In this document: one piece after another, positions 11,295 through 23,534 of the stretch
Layout of the letters: each line of letters starts with the position of its first letter
How positions within the stretch are numbered: the stretch's first letter is position 1
Source: Azadirachta indica
Taxonomy: Eukaryota > Streptophyta > Magnoliopsida > Sapindales > Meliaceae
DNA length: 64,000 bases
Assembly: GCA_022749755.1 (NCBI GenBank)
Contig: CM040449.1
Coordinates: 1-64,000 of the forward strand
Direction of reading: 5' to 3'
Position numbers and translations under genes: made by a program
Notes under the pieces: generated by a model
Database searches by the model: none
Seen by the model: the letters and a program-made list of their open reading frames with translations, nothing else
Told to the model about the DNA's origin: nothing

Positions 11295-14274
11295 TCAATG
11301 TGATTGGAGACTGACCCACAAATAAAAGAAGTAAAAGTAAGGACCAAGTTTAATATTCAATATGCATAAATATATATGTTACTACAAAGCCAAAAGTAAT
11401 GTGTAACCCATATATCTATATTCTTTATTTTCTTCCTAATTAGTTTAAAATTAAACTATTTTGCAACTTGAATATTATTATTGTTATTAATAATATCTGA
11501 GCTAGCAAATCAAGCGTGACATTATCTTGATTTGTTAGGTTAATTAATATTATATATATTATACTTAATAGTTCCTTAATTTTGCTATGAATTCTTTCCA
11601 TATTTAATGTACGTAATTACCATATTTTGAATTTATTAATGTATATTCTATTTACATTTTTGTCACTCTTGTTCCTGCAAAAGGCTAGTCTTGTCCTCTA
11701 TTATTCACTCTCAAATACAGGAACACATTGTTTCACAAATATTTACTTCCTAAACAATTTATAATACATTTCAATGAAATAAGAATTTTTAAAAATATTC
11801 AAATAATAAAATAACAGCTTAAAGAAGTTATTGGCTCTCAAAAACATTTTTTCTTTATAGAAAATCGTATTAATCAAACTGCTACTGTGACAAATATACA
11901 GTAGGCGGATGACTTACTTGGGAGGATTTTCTTTCGACTTGTGAGCGGGTAAGGGCTCAATAACAGAATCATCACACGGAACTAAGAAAACTTCGATCTG
12001 TTTGAGGCCAAAAGTAATATTACAATAAGTGAAATTTAAAGCTACTTTGATCCATATAATTGACACATAGCTCGGTATGATGTTCATACTCAACAATTAA
12101 ATGTAATAGACAATAATCATAATGACGACCACGATAAAAATAATAATAAATAAATCAATAAAATGGGAAAGAATTGTGAGTTTTAATCAATCTTACAGAG
12201 CATCCATCTCCTTGATATCCGGCTTTATGAGAGATGCACCTAGCATCGAATTAATTCAAAGATGAGAACCCAGTGTACAACATATAATGTTCAACAATAA
12301 TTTAAAATTAATTAAAAACTAACAGATATGTAACAGCATCAAATGTGTATAAAGCTTTTCAGAAATCTAGAATTCAACCAAGCAGAATCTTATACCTGAA
12401 AGTATCATTGCTGAGCCTTTGCAGCAAGTTTCCAACATTCACTATCAATGCTCTACAAAATAATTTAGTTTAAGAATAAATGTCAACAATCTCTGTCAAT
12501 AATAGCGTACTTTTAGTTGAATTTGTTTATTCTTAACCATGGGCACAGTAAGAAAGTTTATTATTTGAATGTCGATGCGTACTTTCTTAAGTGTGTACAG
12601 TGAGTGAGTTAATCTTCGGTATACACTTTGAGTCTAATAAAATGACAGCCATGTGTCCAGTTTAAAAATTTTAAATTTTTATGCACAGACGGCAATGACT
12701 TATTAGAGGTAACTAAGAAGAAGACTTTATCACAGTTTACTCACCTTTTATTTGCTGGGACGTATTCCCACGTTTGAGGTTTAGCATCATCGTCCCTACA
12801 TATCTGTAGTAATTATATCTAAACATTTCAATAAAATGCATAAAAAAACAGTACTGCTATAAATAAAGAATTAATATACGTGCATTGATTGACTGTTCAT
12901 ACATCAAGTCCCGAGATACCATCTGTTGCCACGAGTGTAAATAGACCAACATCGGTATGACCCACAGCTCCAATATCTAGCATTGTGGGATCATTTTTGG
13001 GTTCTAAATATAAAATTAAGAATACAAAAATTTATTAGGAGAACGTTTGGTAAGATAAGTTGTATGAATTCTACAGAACAATACTAAAACTCCAAAATGA
13101 ATCTCTGTGATCTTAATTAGATTTAACCTCCGTAATGTAAAACACTGCATAGGCATCGAGTAGTCTCGCCGAGAATTTTGGGTTGATTAAGGTAATCAAT
13201 GTCGAGACCAAGAGCAAGGGCTATTAATCTCGCAACTACTTTTGCTACATTGCTGAAAAATAATTTCAAAAAAAGAAAAGTAAAATTGTGATATTCCAAA
13301 AAAAAGAAGTAAAATTGTGAGAAAATTTTCTTAATATTCTATATTAATAAATTTTTTACCACAGAAGTATAGTGCATAAGAACTTACAATGCGTCCCGTT
13401 TATATCGTTCCATAGCCTCTTTCCATCCTGGCAAAATATCTAAGCAATACCCAACAAAAGTATTTAAAGGGTGCTGAGATTTAATAAATTGATATTAATT
13501 TCGAAACTCAATACATATTTGTTATGGAAATTTTGTTGCCGTGTGTTAGCTTCTTTAAATTACAGTAAATGAAATATTTTCTTTGGGCTGTGAATAGATA
13601 TATGTGTGTGTATTAAAAAGTCTACTTCATTACCAGTGGGAGGCCAAATATTTGTAGGATCATCTCCAAGTTCTCGAACGCCTATAGTATAAGTTTCTAT
13701 GTAATCTTCAACAATTAAAAAGAAAAAAAAAAAAGATTAGAAGTTGCACCAAGAAAAAGATATGATTTATGCATCTGTAAAAGAGTCCAGTAAATTGACA
13801 TAAAAAAGTAAAATAAAATATAATGCGTACAATAACTCATTCCCACTGGTGGTTGGTAGCCTCGTTGATGTTCGTTAAAGAGAAGTTTCATTCTCTCACT
13901 CTCTGGTATTTCGAAAAACTTGCTGCTTTTAGCGAAAGCCTCATCCATGACTTCGTTGCTTATTCCATGATTTATTATGTAAAACATCCCATTCTCTCCA
14001 GCATGCCTGAACAAGAGGAAAAACTGGTTTATCGTTAATGCTAATCCAATATAAAGAGATTTTGTTTTTGAATGAACCTTGAGAAAAATAAATCAATGTT
14101 ATGAGTTTTTGTACTGTGGAAAAAGGATTTAAAATTTTAATTTATTATGTTGGGGTTCAGGTTTACCTGTTTGATCAAAGCAGCAGATCGATGGATGTCG
14201 GGATCGGAGAGATCGATGCAGTGAAGGTTGCATACTTTAGCTTCGGTACCATTTGTATTCAAATGATCTGTCAT
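11295..14274 (-). pseudogene. 2-ODD gene 1, copy A: broken by frameshifts
   Basis: Relic of a 2-oxoglutarate/Fe(II)-dependent dioxygenase. Exons on the minus strand: 14274-14167, 14006-13837, 13705-13634, 13439-13388, 13252-13128, 13003-12903, 12803-12745, 12452-12396, 12239-12197, 11997-11918, 11310-11295. All introns have GT-AG ends. The DIOX_N region (VCNLHCIDLSDPDIH, then FYIINHGIS) and HTD in exon 6 are recognisable. Three defects are visible. Exon 2 has 170 instead of 169 bases (CTGGAGAG where copy B has CTCGGAG), which shifts the frame after about residue 38. Exon 9 reads SHKAGYQGDGCS, so the histidine remains but the RxS arginine is glycine. The last exon lacks the bases that would keep frame, giving a stop at 11295-11297. 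The former frame is open to 11209. Confidence 0.88.
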
Positions 14275-14355
14275 GTTTGATGTATCTTTAACTTTAAGCA
14301 CCTTAAGGCTTCTAGTTTCTTAAGGCTGTGAACAGACACGCCACAGAGGACTACC

Positions 14356-14363
14356 TTTTTATA
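14356..14363 (-). promoter_or_regulatory. TATA box of gene 1 (copy A)
   Basis: TATAAAAA on the minus strand, about 82 bases before the ATG, the same spacing as in the paralogues. The core promoter therefore looks intact although the gene body is broken. Confidence 0.6.
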
Positions 14364-14859
14364 GTAGCTACGTGAAAGCAACAGTTAACTACTTACATAA
14401 TTAAATTGCACACTAATTTATTAAAAAAATGTGAAAGTCGAAGTTATTACACAATATACATACACAACAGTTAGATTCTTTATTTTGTGTCTATATATAT
14501 AGTTTGATACTAACAACTGATTATTTTATCCTTAATTTATAGCCATAAACAACTAGTTTGTCACCTTTATCACTGGAGAATATTCAACTAATTAAAAATT
14601 TAGAAGAATATTGTGAGCTATTATGTGATTTGATTTTTTAAATTAATTTATATGCCTTGTTTTGTGAAAATTAATTTGCATTCAATCAACTAATGACAAC
14701 TTTTAAAAATAAATTAACAAATAGTCAACTAAAGACAGCTTTCAAATTACACAATCATCAAAACAACATATATTAGTTCTCAGATTTGAAACATTAGCAA
14801 ATCTTATCCAATAAACTAATCATACAATCGTTGTTCATTTGGATGCTAACTCCGTCAAC

Positions 14860-15020
14860 TATAATATAAACATTTTACTAGCATGAGTAGTGTGTGTGTG
14901 TGTGTATTAAAAGGGATGCAAATATATTAAAGGAAAAATAACAGGGAGACACACATAGGAGGGACATAGCGACTTTTACTATGGGTAAAAGCATAAAGTT
15001 AGACATGAATAGAAATAAAA
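14860..15020. repeat. Short (GT)n microsatellite and flank
   Basis: A GT run at about 14890-14905 lies in otherwise featureless AT-rich DNA. The duplicate is at about 62034-62049. Confidence 0.6.
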
Positions 15021-15021
15021 C

Positions 15022-15840
15022 CTCAACAAATTAGGGATAACAATGGATAAGATATAGTACGGATATCTCAATATCTATATCCGCATCCTACAAAAAATTT
15101 CACATACATATTCTATTCATATCTTCTATGCATATTTTATTTAATATCCATATTCTCTTAAATGAATATTTGTCGATATTCATGTCTTAACAGGATAAAT
15201 CCATATCCTAATAAAAATAATAAATTGTAAAAAAAATTAATTTGTAATTTTAAATTTTAATCTTTTAAAATTAATATACCATAGTAATAAATTAAATTAA
15301 AATAAAAATAATCTAATCTAAATGTCTCCTAATAATATACTAATAAATTAATTAAATTGGTGGTTTATTAATTATTATATTCATTTTTCTCTTTTGATGA
15401 ATATTAGAATATATATATATATATATATGAAAATCATTGCAACATATTCTAATTCTAAAGTATTATATATTCCTAACAATATATTATAAAATCAATTAAA
15501 TTAATAAGCATATTATAAAGAAAATCATACTAACAAATTACAAAGAACATCATATTACAAAGAGAAATATTTAGGGTTGTTTATAATTGACATTTTATAT
15601 TAGGTCTAAAATGATGTTGTTTTAATAACTTAATTAAAAAAAACAGTAAATCAGATATGTTATGCGAATATCCTCAAAATATTTCAAAATTTATGTATGC
15701 TATATATATCTTATAGGAATATTACATCCTATTACCATATCTTATCCATATCATATATTATAATATCTATATTCTATTCATAAAGATAGGATATGGATGG
15801 ATATCTATAAAAACAGTATCTATTACCATCTTTAAACAGA
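15022..15840. mobile_element. MITE-like element with GATAAGATATGGATATCC-type ends (copy A)
   Basis: The left end (GGATAACAATGGATAAGATA) and the inverted right end (GATGGTAATAGATAC near 15829) are imperfect inverted repeats, and both flanks are rich in ATATCCATATCC words. The middle is AT-rich without coding capacity and includes an (AT)n run at about 15408-15428. This fits a non-autonomous DNA element of a type common in plants, but the target-site duplication is not clear. Confidence 0.45.
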
Positions 15841-15849
15841 ATTTATAAC

Positions 15850-16575
15850 TAGAAAACCATTAGTGTTGCGAGAAAGCGAAGGGCAAATCTCACAAGGAGT
15901 GACATCCCAACAATGCAGAGAACTGTGTTGAAGTGCCCAAATTTGCTAAGATATCCGCCACAATGTTGGTTTCACTAAAGGTGTGTGAGCAATGAAAGTT
16001 CATGACGAAGTGAGTTCACGACAACTTAACCAATGATTACAAAGACTCAGAGCGAAGAGTCGTTGTGGAAGAGACGAATAACCAACGGTGAATCACATTC
16101 AAGTTAGAGATTTTACCAACCCCTAAAATGAGCAAGTTCAAACACAAGAATGGCAACCACTAACTCAGAGTAGAATGGCGTGTTGTGACCTGGAGAAAGC
16201 CCAAAACCGCCAGAAAAAAACCACTAGAATTATATTTCAGAAAGTTCCCCACAAGCAGCAGCACCCCGATTACCTTTAGCTAACCCGTAAAAATCAGCCT
16301 TAACCCAACCAATAAGAGGAGGCTACCAGGTAAGAATGTGAACCTTAAAGGCCAGACCAAGGGAGCAAGTAATAACTATATCCTAATAAAGAATCTCCCG
16401 ATCTTTACCATAATGAACGTAGTCCGGAAAGAAAAGAGGCCGAAAAAAGGATATGTGCCAGCATGTCAACTTGAAGTATTTTAGGCCTAAGACAGACCCA
16501 AGAATCAAAGTCCATAAAAAGTTAAGAAAAAAGGGAGAAGAACAAAAAAAAAATTTACAAAAGGTGGATTTCATC
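15850..16575 (-). mobile_element. LINE RNase H relic (copy A)
   Basis: The minus strand shows a degenerate RNase H region of a plant LINE: WVKADFYGLAKGN near 16290, then LECDSPLVIRLFHND near 16090 and NIVADILANLGTS near 15940. The order matches the usual N-terminal strand, central acidic residue and C-terminal ADaLA motif. Stops and frame changes show it is dead. Sequence up to 16575 may be the preceding zinc-binding region. Confidence 0.65.
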
Positions 16576-16599
16576 TTCTTTAGTAGTCATGGAGCAGAA

Positions 16600-18340
16600 A
16601 GAAAAAGGGAAATTGCATGAAGGCTTAGGGTTTTGGGGTAAAAAAAAAAGATTGCAAATGGGTGTTACAAATTTAGCGCCTAATTAGTTAGAATTTGTAT
16701 TTCCTCCCAAAATCAATTTTATTGCTTTTATTGAAGAAATTGAAGAGTGGGATATTGAAGTCAGAGAGGGAAAGGTGTGATTTTTCGCCCAAAAGGAGAT
16801 CTTACACATATTATTAGTGTTTCTCCTAATGTTTGTGTCATTTGAGTTGTATGATAATGGCAACAAAAAGAAATCTTGAATGTCATGCATTCGGCTTCTT
16901 TTAATTAATTTTCAAAAAAGAATTGTTTGGTAAGCAAAAGACTAAAATAGTGGCTTTTATGATTTATTTTAAGGTAACAAAGTATTTGACGTAGAGCTTA
17001 GAAGGGAGACACACGTAGCCTTCACCATTTTTGTGAGCCAATACGTTGATGGCTCAAAATCGATGTAGTATATTGATTCTCTTTTCTCCTTTCTTTTTTT
17101 CTATTGTCTTAATTAAATTATTTATAACATTTGGTTTATTAGTATTACGAGATGAAAATTTTATATTTTTTTCATTTTCCCTTGCAAAGCAAATTACAAC
17201 TTTAAAAATCTTGCATCTTACCCTTTGTTGACGCTAAAAACTTGAAAACAATATATTTTGGCCCTTGTCTGTTGTGCTCGAGTAAGTCTAGATGTTTTAG
17301 TGTTTGAAAATCAAGGCCCGCTCAAAAATCATGGTCAAAGTCTTGAAAAAACTTGGCAATAGATGAACTTGGAGCACCTGAAAACTTGCCATTTTTAAAA
17401 GCAAATTTTTTTTTGTCTAGGAGAGGCTATTTTCGTTCGAATTTGAAACCTTAAGCTAGTTTGATAAAAAATATATGAAGGAGGTTAGTTTGATAAATTG
17501 ATACAAAAATGTGACCATTTTAAAAAATTTCCCAAAAATCACTTTGTAGCAGTAGCTTCATCGGTAGTGCATTTCAACTAAATTTTTAGAACACAAAATA
17601 TAATTTTTCTTTTTTCAGAAGCAAGCCAAAGAGGCAAAATTTATTGAAGAGAAAGGAGGAGGACACAAAGCAATCAAGGAGGGACATAATAATCCTTACC
17701 CTTTAATAAAACCATACAACAAGTTGAGGAAGAAAAAAGCTGACTAAGAAAAACGACAATAAGAAGAAACACAGAATATAATAAATACAAACTAATATCA
17801 CCAAATGGATAAAGTACAAAATTAAAAATAAAATAACTGAAAAGAGCCTACTTTAAAAATATTATGTTTCTCGAAACTACTTACAAATTCTAGGTAACTT
17901 GAAATTGAGATATATATATAACTACTATTGAAGGATAATAAGGCATTTAACACTGAGAAATAAATAAAACAAATGTTTAAAAGCAGCAATAAATAAATAA
18001 ATAAATAAAAAAAAACACTTATATAGAACATACTCTTGTTACAGGGATAGAGTTAAAAATGAATAATTGGGAGGGTCAAAATATTTAAAAGGTAAAACTA
18101 ATTAACTATCATTTTAAAAACAGTTAATAATTAAAGAGGGTAAATAGATAATTTTATGAAATTGTAAGAGTTAAATTATATATAAAGCTAAAAAAGATAT
18201 AAAAAATTGTGGTGCCTAGGGGGCTAGGGCCCGTTCAGCCCCTGCTGAGGTTCTGCCTGTCTTATTGCTTGATTATGATATATTGATAGGAATGATTTAA
18301 AAACAACTAATATAATAAAAAAGAAATTTAATCATACATA
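16600..18340. other. Intergenic DNA, no gene seen
   Basis: AT-rich, with short open frames only. A patch at 18215-18260 is GC-rich (GGGGCTAGGGCCCG, then CAGCCCCTGCTGAGG), which resembles the end of a plant transposable element, but I could not find a partner end. An AATA-type microsatellite lies at 17990-18010. The part up to 16848 is duplicated at the window end. Confidence 0.5.
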
Positions 18341-18493
18341 ATATAAAAAGAATCTTATTCTTATTTGTTTTATTTTATTTGTTTTGACAAAGCAACCTCA
18401 TCATCAGAGCGTGAGGAATTTTATTATACAATAAACAAAAACGAAATCAACAAAGAGCAACAGCAGCATCAGAGCCAGGAAATCGAATTTGTT

Positions 18494-21434
18494 CTAAGCG
18501 AGACCACGATCAACAAGTTTTGAGGATATGATGTTTGCATTTTCGATGCTATTAAGCGGTTCACCGGTGGCAACTTCCATAAAACGAGAGTTCACGAAGT
18601 CTCTGAATGTGATTGGAGAGTACCTGATCCAAATAAGGGAAGTAAGTACCAAGTTTGCTAATATTCAATATAAATGCATACATATATTGCTACAAAGCTA
18701 AAAGTAATATGTAATCCACATATGTATATTTTTTGTTTATTTTCTTCGTAATTATTTCAAAATTATTTTCCAACTAGAATATTTTTATTAACAATAATAA
18801 GTTTTGAGCTATCAAATCAAGCTTGATATTGTCTTGATATTGTCTTGATATTGTTTAATACATTCTGAATTTTGTTATGATTTCTTTCCTTATTTAGTGT
18901 ATATAATTAGCATATTTTAAATTTATTAGTTTATATTCTATTTATATTTTTGTGGCTCTTGGAAGCCTGCATAAAGTCTAATCTTGTACTCTATTATTCG
19001 TTCTAAAATATAAAACATGTTGTTTAACAAATATTTACTTCTAAACAAAGTAAAAATAAATTTTAAAAGAAAAGAATTTTCAAAATTAATATTTTTCTTC
19101 AAATAATTAAATAACTGAAAGAAGTTATTGGCTTCCTAAAACCTTTTTCTTTAATAAAACCATATTAATCAAACTCTTATTGTGACAAATATAAAATGTT
19201 GGCACAGATAACTTACATGGAAGGATTTTCTTTTGACTTGTGACCCGGCAAGCACTCAATAACACAATCATAAGCCGGAATTAAGAAAACTCCGATCTGT
19301 TGAGGTAAAACGCAATACTTTCTTAAGTAAAATTTAAAGCAACTTTGAGTCTTATAATTGAACCATTATTGAATAGCATGATCATTATAAACAATTAAAG
19401 AATTGTGAGTTTTAATTAGTCTTACAGAGTATCTGTCTTCACGATGTACGACTCTATGAAATATGGACCTAGAATCAAATCAATTTAAAGATGAGAATAC
19501 ATTGTATAACGTATAATATTCTACAATAATTTAAAATTAAATAAAATTACAAACACATAACCGCATATGAAACATGTATAATGCTTTCAGAAATCTAGAC
19601 TTCAACTAAGTAGAATCTCATACCTGAAAGTATCATTGCTAAGCCTTTGCAGCATGTCTCCAACATTCACTATAAATGCTCTACAAAATAATTTAGTTTG
19701 AGAATGAATGTCAGCAACCTCAATGAATAACATCGTAGTTTTAGTTGAATTTGTTATTCTTAACCATTTGCATGTCGATACAACTTCGTAATACAGTGAG
19801 AAAGTTTATCAATTGCATGTTGATGTATACATCGCTAGTGTGTACAGTGAGTGAGTGAATCTTCGGTACACACTCCCAGTCTAATAAGATTATAGCATGC
19901 TTTACTCACCTTTTCTTCGGTAGGATGCATTCCCAAACTTGAGGTGTGGAATACTTGTCCCTGCATACCTGCATATATAATAAATGCATAAAAGTAGTAC
20001 TTCCATGAATAAAGAATATACGTCCAGCTTATTAATTGATTGACTGTTTCATACTTCAAGTCCCACGATATCATCTGTTGCCACGAGTGTAAGTAGACCA
20101 GCGTCAGTATGACCCACAGCTCCAAGTTTTTCCTTTGTGGAATCACTTTCTTGATCTAAATATGAAATTAAAAGAAAAAAAAATTTATTTGGAGAAAATT
20201 TGGAACACTAGTTGTATGAATTCTACAGAACAATAAAATCATGAATATCTGTGATCTTTAGATTTAACCTCCATAATGTAAAATAGTGCATATGCTTGCA
20301 GTATCCTTGCCGAGCATTTTCTGTTGATTAAAGTAATCAATGTCGAGATCTAGAGCAAGGGCTACTAATCTCGCAAGAGTTTTTCCAACATTGCTGAAAA
20401 ATGATTAAAAAAAAAAAAAAAATTTGTGAGAAAAATTTCTTAATATTCTATACTTAATAAAGTTTTACAAACGGAAGAACATTACATATGAACTTACAAT
20501 GTCTCACGTTGGTATCTTTGCATAGCCTCTTTCCATCCTGGCAAAATATCTAAACAATATCCAACAAAGGTATTTAAAAGGTGGTGAGATTTAACAAATT
20601 GATATTAATTTCAAAACTTAAATGCATATTTGTTACGACAATTTTGTTGCCGTTTGTTAGTTTTTCTTTAAATTAAAGTAAATGAATTTTCTATTGGGTT
20701 TGTGGATAAATATATCAAAAGTCTACTAAATTACCAGTGGGAGGCCAAATATTTGTAGGATCATCTTCATGTGCTCGAACACCTACAGTATATGATTCTA
20801 CGTAATCTTCCACAATGAAAAAGACCAAAAAGAAAAAAAGATTAGAAGCTGCACCAGAAAAAAAGATATGATTTTTTTGCATCTTAAAAATATTAAATTA
20901 AATGGACAAGAAATTAAAAAAGTAAAATAAAATATAATGCGTGTAGCAAACAGCTACTAACCTTTTTGCACTGGTGGTTGGTAGCCTCGGTGATTTTTAT
21001 TCCATAGAAGTTTCATTTTCTCACTCTCTGGCATTCCGAAAAACTTCTTGCTTTGAGTGAAAGCCTCATCCATGACTTCGTTGCTTATTCCATGATTTAT
21101 TACGTAAAACATCCCAGTATCCAAGCATGCCTTAATAAGAAAAATGAAAAGTGATTTATCATTAATTTTAATCCAATATAAAAAGATGTTTTTTTTGAAT
21201 GCTTGAAAAATAAATCAATTTTATGAATTTTTTAATTGTAGATGATTAAAATTAAATTAGAAAAAGAGCTCAAATTACTTACGAAGATCTAATATTTTAA
21301 TTAATTATGTTCGGATTCAGGTTTACCTGTTTGATCAAAGCAGCAGATTGATGGATATCAGGATTGGAGAGATCAATGCATTGAAGGTTGCACACTTTAG
21401 TTTCTGTACCATTTGCATTCAAATGATCCGCCAT
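18494..21434 (-). CDS. 2-oxoglutarate/Fe(II)-dependent dioxygenase, gene 2 (331 aa, 11 exons)
   Basis: Soluble non-haem iron oxygenase that would couple oxidation of a small molecule to decarboxylation of 2-oxoglutarate; the substrate is unknown. Exons on the minus strand: 21434-21327, 21130-20962, 20806-20735, 20549-20498, 20393-20269, 20155-20055, 19968-19910, 19680-19624, 19468-19426, 19296-19217, 18623-18494. All have GT-AG introns and sum to 332 codons including the stop. The DIOX_N domain spans about residues 13-130 (NLQCIDLSNPDIH, FYVINHGIS, RGYQPP). The double-stranded beta-helix has iron ligands H191, D193 (GHTDAGLLTL) and H252 (IFHRVV), with 2-oxoglutarate arginine R260 in RYS. Compared with genes 3 and 4 it lacks 9 residues at the end of exon 2 and 8 in exon 3, and has a longer C-terminus (exon 11 of 130 bases). 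It looks functional. Gene 1 is its close paralogue. Confidence 0.9.
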
Positions 21435-21511
21435 GTTTGATGTATCTTTAACTTTAAGCACCTTAGCAGCTTCCAATATCTTAAGGCTGTGGAGAGACTA
21501 GCCACAAAGGG

Positions 21512-21519
21512 CTTAAATA
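21512..21519 (-). promoter_or_regulatory. TATA box of gene 2
   Basis: TATTTAAG on the minus strand about 78 bases before the ATG, at the place matching the TATA box of gene 1. Confidence 0.5.
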
Positions 21520-22059
21520 CTAGCTGCATGAAAGCAACAATTAACTAATTACATAATTAAGTTACACACTAACTTAAGAAAATTGAACAATCAAATTTAT
21601 TAAATAATTATACATACACATTTAAAATTCTTTATTGTTATATATATACATACATACATACATATATATATATATATATTAATAGTGTTATACTTTGATA
21701 CCGATTGGTTATTATGTCGTCAATTCATAACTACCAACACATAGGCTGTCAATCTTTGTCACTTGGAGAATATTTAAATACAAATTTACAAGGATGCTGT
21801 GAGCGATCATGTGTTTTGATTTTTTAAATTAATCTTATGCCTTATTTTATGTAAATTAATTTGCATCCAGTCAATTAAAAACAACTTTTAATATATAAAT
21901 TAACAAATATTCAATTAAAGACAACTCTAAAAAAAAAAATTAACAGATAGTACACGTTTCTCATCCCGATTTGTATTAAATGTCATATTCAAAAAATTAG
22001 CAAATCTCCATCCAATAAACTAATTATATAATCGCTATTCATTTGGATACTAAGAAGAC

Positions 22060-23200
22060 TGCTTGTTTTTTCAACTTAAGTGTAAATAAAATTATTTATA
22101 TATTTAAAAATTATTTATTTTTAATTTATGTATAAAATTTACTAAAAATATTTAAATGTGATTAGGTTTAATATTTTAATGTAAATTTAAATAACTAATT
22201 ATATAAATAAATTAAATATTTTATTTATCAATAACACTCAATTTATTATTTAATATTTATATATATCAACAGTTTAACAAATTATTTTCAAATTTTTTAG
22301 TGCATATATGTTAGTATATTAGTTTTAAATTTTTTTTTTTTTTTTATAAAAATAAATAATTTAATATTTTATTCAAAATTTTAAAGTAAAAAAACAAATA
22401 TATTAATCAATTTTAAATTTCAGATAAAAAATAACACTACCTAACTCTATCAATTATAAATATTTTATTATTATGAGTACTATATGTGTGTGTACAATCA
22501 CGACAAATCCCATAAAGAGTTATAAACCAAATCTCCAAATTTGATTGAGCTAAAACATCTTTAAAAATGTTCTCATTACTGTTTCTAGAATCCTTCATTC
22601 CGGGAAATTTTAATCTCTTTCCTTTCCTGACTTTTTTTTAAAAACCTTTTTTAGCATTTTCTTCCTCTCATGCATTGACAGGTTCTTGCCTCTTTCACCT
22701 CTTTCCTCCTTTTCGAGAATAAGTTAATTAGGATTTTTATTTACTTTATATGATAATTAAATATAATTAAAAATTTTCAATTTTCAAAATTTTAAATCTT
22801 TTGTTAAAAAAAATTCTGTTGCATAATACAAACTACCACTAAAATTATGGAGATGGATAATGATTAAATTATTCATAATTTTAATCTGTAATTCATAATA
22901 GTAATATAACTTAGTCAACTCTAACGACAAAAGTGGGTCACTCAAATCTATTGCAACAGCGTATCTTTAATTGTAAATATCAAATATAACTTAGTCAATT
23001 CCAATTCTTACCTAAATGCAACATATATATCATCAAATCTTTAATTTATTGATCTAAAATTATTTAAAACATCTAGATTTCTATGTATTTATTAATTTAA
23101 TTTTTAAAAGTGACTACTATTATAATAATAATGTACATTCTATTGCAAGACAACATTTAAATATATGTATAAAACACTTTATCTAGAATTTAAGTAAAAT
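22060..23200. other. AT-rich intergenic DNA, no gene seen
   Basis: Very AT-rich, with poly-T at 22329-22345 and no supported gene. Confidence 0.55.
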
Positions 23201-23204
23201 GTAA

Positions 23205-23530
23205 TTGAAAGTATCATCGCCAAGCCTTTCTATGTTGTCACCCACAAATACTGTAAATGCTCTACAAAAATTATAACAATCTTATTCAAGTACTACATTT
23301 GACAAACCACCATATGTACTATACTAAGACAGTATATTTGAGTTTGTTATGTCAACGTAATTTTGTGATTTACTCGGTGTGTACGATTAGTGAGCGAATC
23401 ATCATTATTACTCTCAATCAAATGAACTATAGAGATGATTTGATTATTTTAAACTAATATGACTTATGAAAATCTGTTCCACTGATCTTGTTTACACACC
23501 TTTTCTTTGATAGTACATTTTTACTATTAA
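23205..23530 (-). pseudogene. Dioxygenase relic: exon 8 and tail of exon 7
   Basis: Bases 23261-23205 match exon 8 of genes 1 and 2 in length (57 bases) and sequence, with a good acceptor (TTTTTGTAG) and a frame reading AFTVFVGDNIERLGDDTF. The donor is destroyed (AG|GT has become AA|TT). Bases 23510 to about 23527 match the end of exon 7 (AAGAAAAGGTGTG), and the sequence between resembles intron 7 of gene 2 (GTGAGCGAATCATC). No other exons are found, so this is the core of a dead minus-strand gene. Confidence 0.75.
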
Positions 23531-23534
23531 ATTT

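Larger units (their letters stand above)
10985..14850 (-). repeat. Paralogous block around gene 1 (copy A)
   Basis: Homology with the block around gene 2 (about 18350-22055) covers exons, introns, the 3' flank (CATCAGAGCG motif near 11060 and 18400) and the 5' flank to about 14850, where both read TTCATTTGGAT. This marks a tandem gene duplication older than the 47 kb repeat, because introns and flanks differ by many substitutions and indels. The copy B equivalent is about 58135-61998. Confidence 0.8.
1..16848. repeat. Large near-identical duplication, copy A
   Basis: The whole stretch aligns in the same orientation with 47155-64000. The offset drifts only between about 47144 and 47154 through small indels, mostly in homopolymers and microsatellites. 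Homology is already present at base 1, so the repeat probably runs leftwards out of the window. Clear differences from copy B include a 1-base frameshift in exon 2 of gene 1 (near 13995), a long T run near 10440 and a missing 4-base GCAG near 15645. It could be a tandem duplication or two haplotypes joined in one contig. Confidence 0.97.
18350..22055 (-). repeat. Paralogous block around gene 2
   Basis: Second member of the older tandem duplication that produced genes 1 and 2. Exons align without gaps up to exon 10; introns and both flanks are recognisably related but clearly diverged. The 5' flank carries a (TA)n/(TACA)n microsatellite at 21640-21682 that gene 1 lacks. Confidence 0.8.

Noticed and set aside
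13715..14014. Single-exon 99-codon protein starting MFRHAG at gene 1
   Set aside because: The frame reads through the intron 2 donor and begins in intron 1; comparison with gene 2 shows it is exon 2 of a spliced gene with a frameshift upstream.
18215..18260. GC-rich patch as a CACTA or hAT transposon end
   Set aside because: No partner terminus or target duplication could be found, so it was kept only as a remark.
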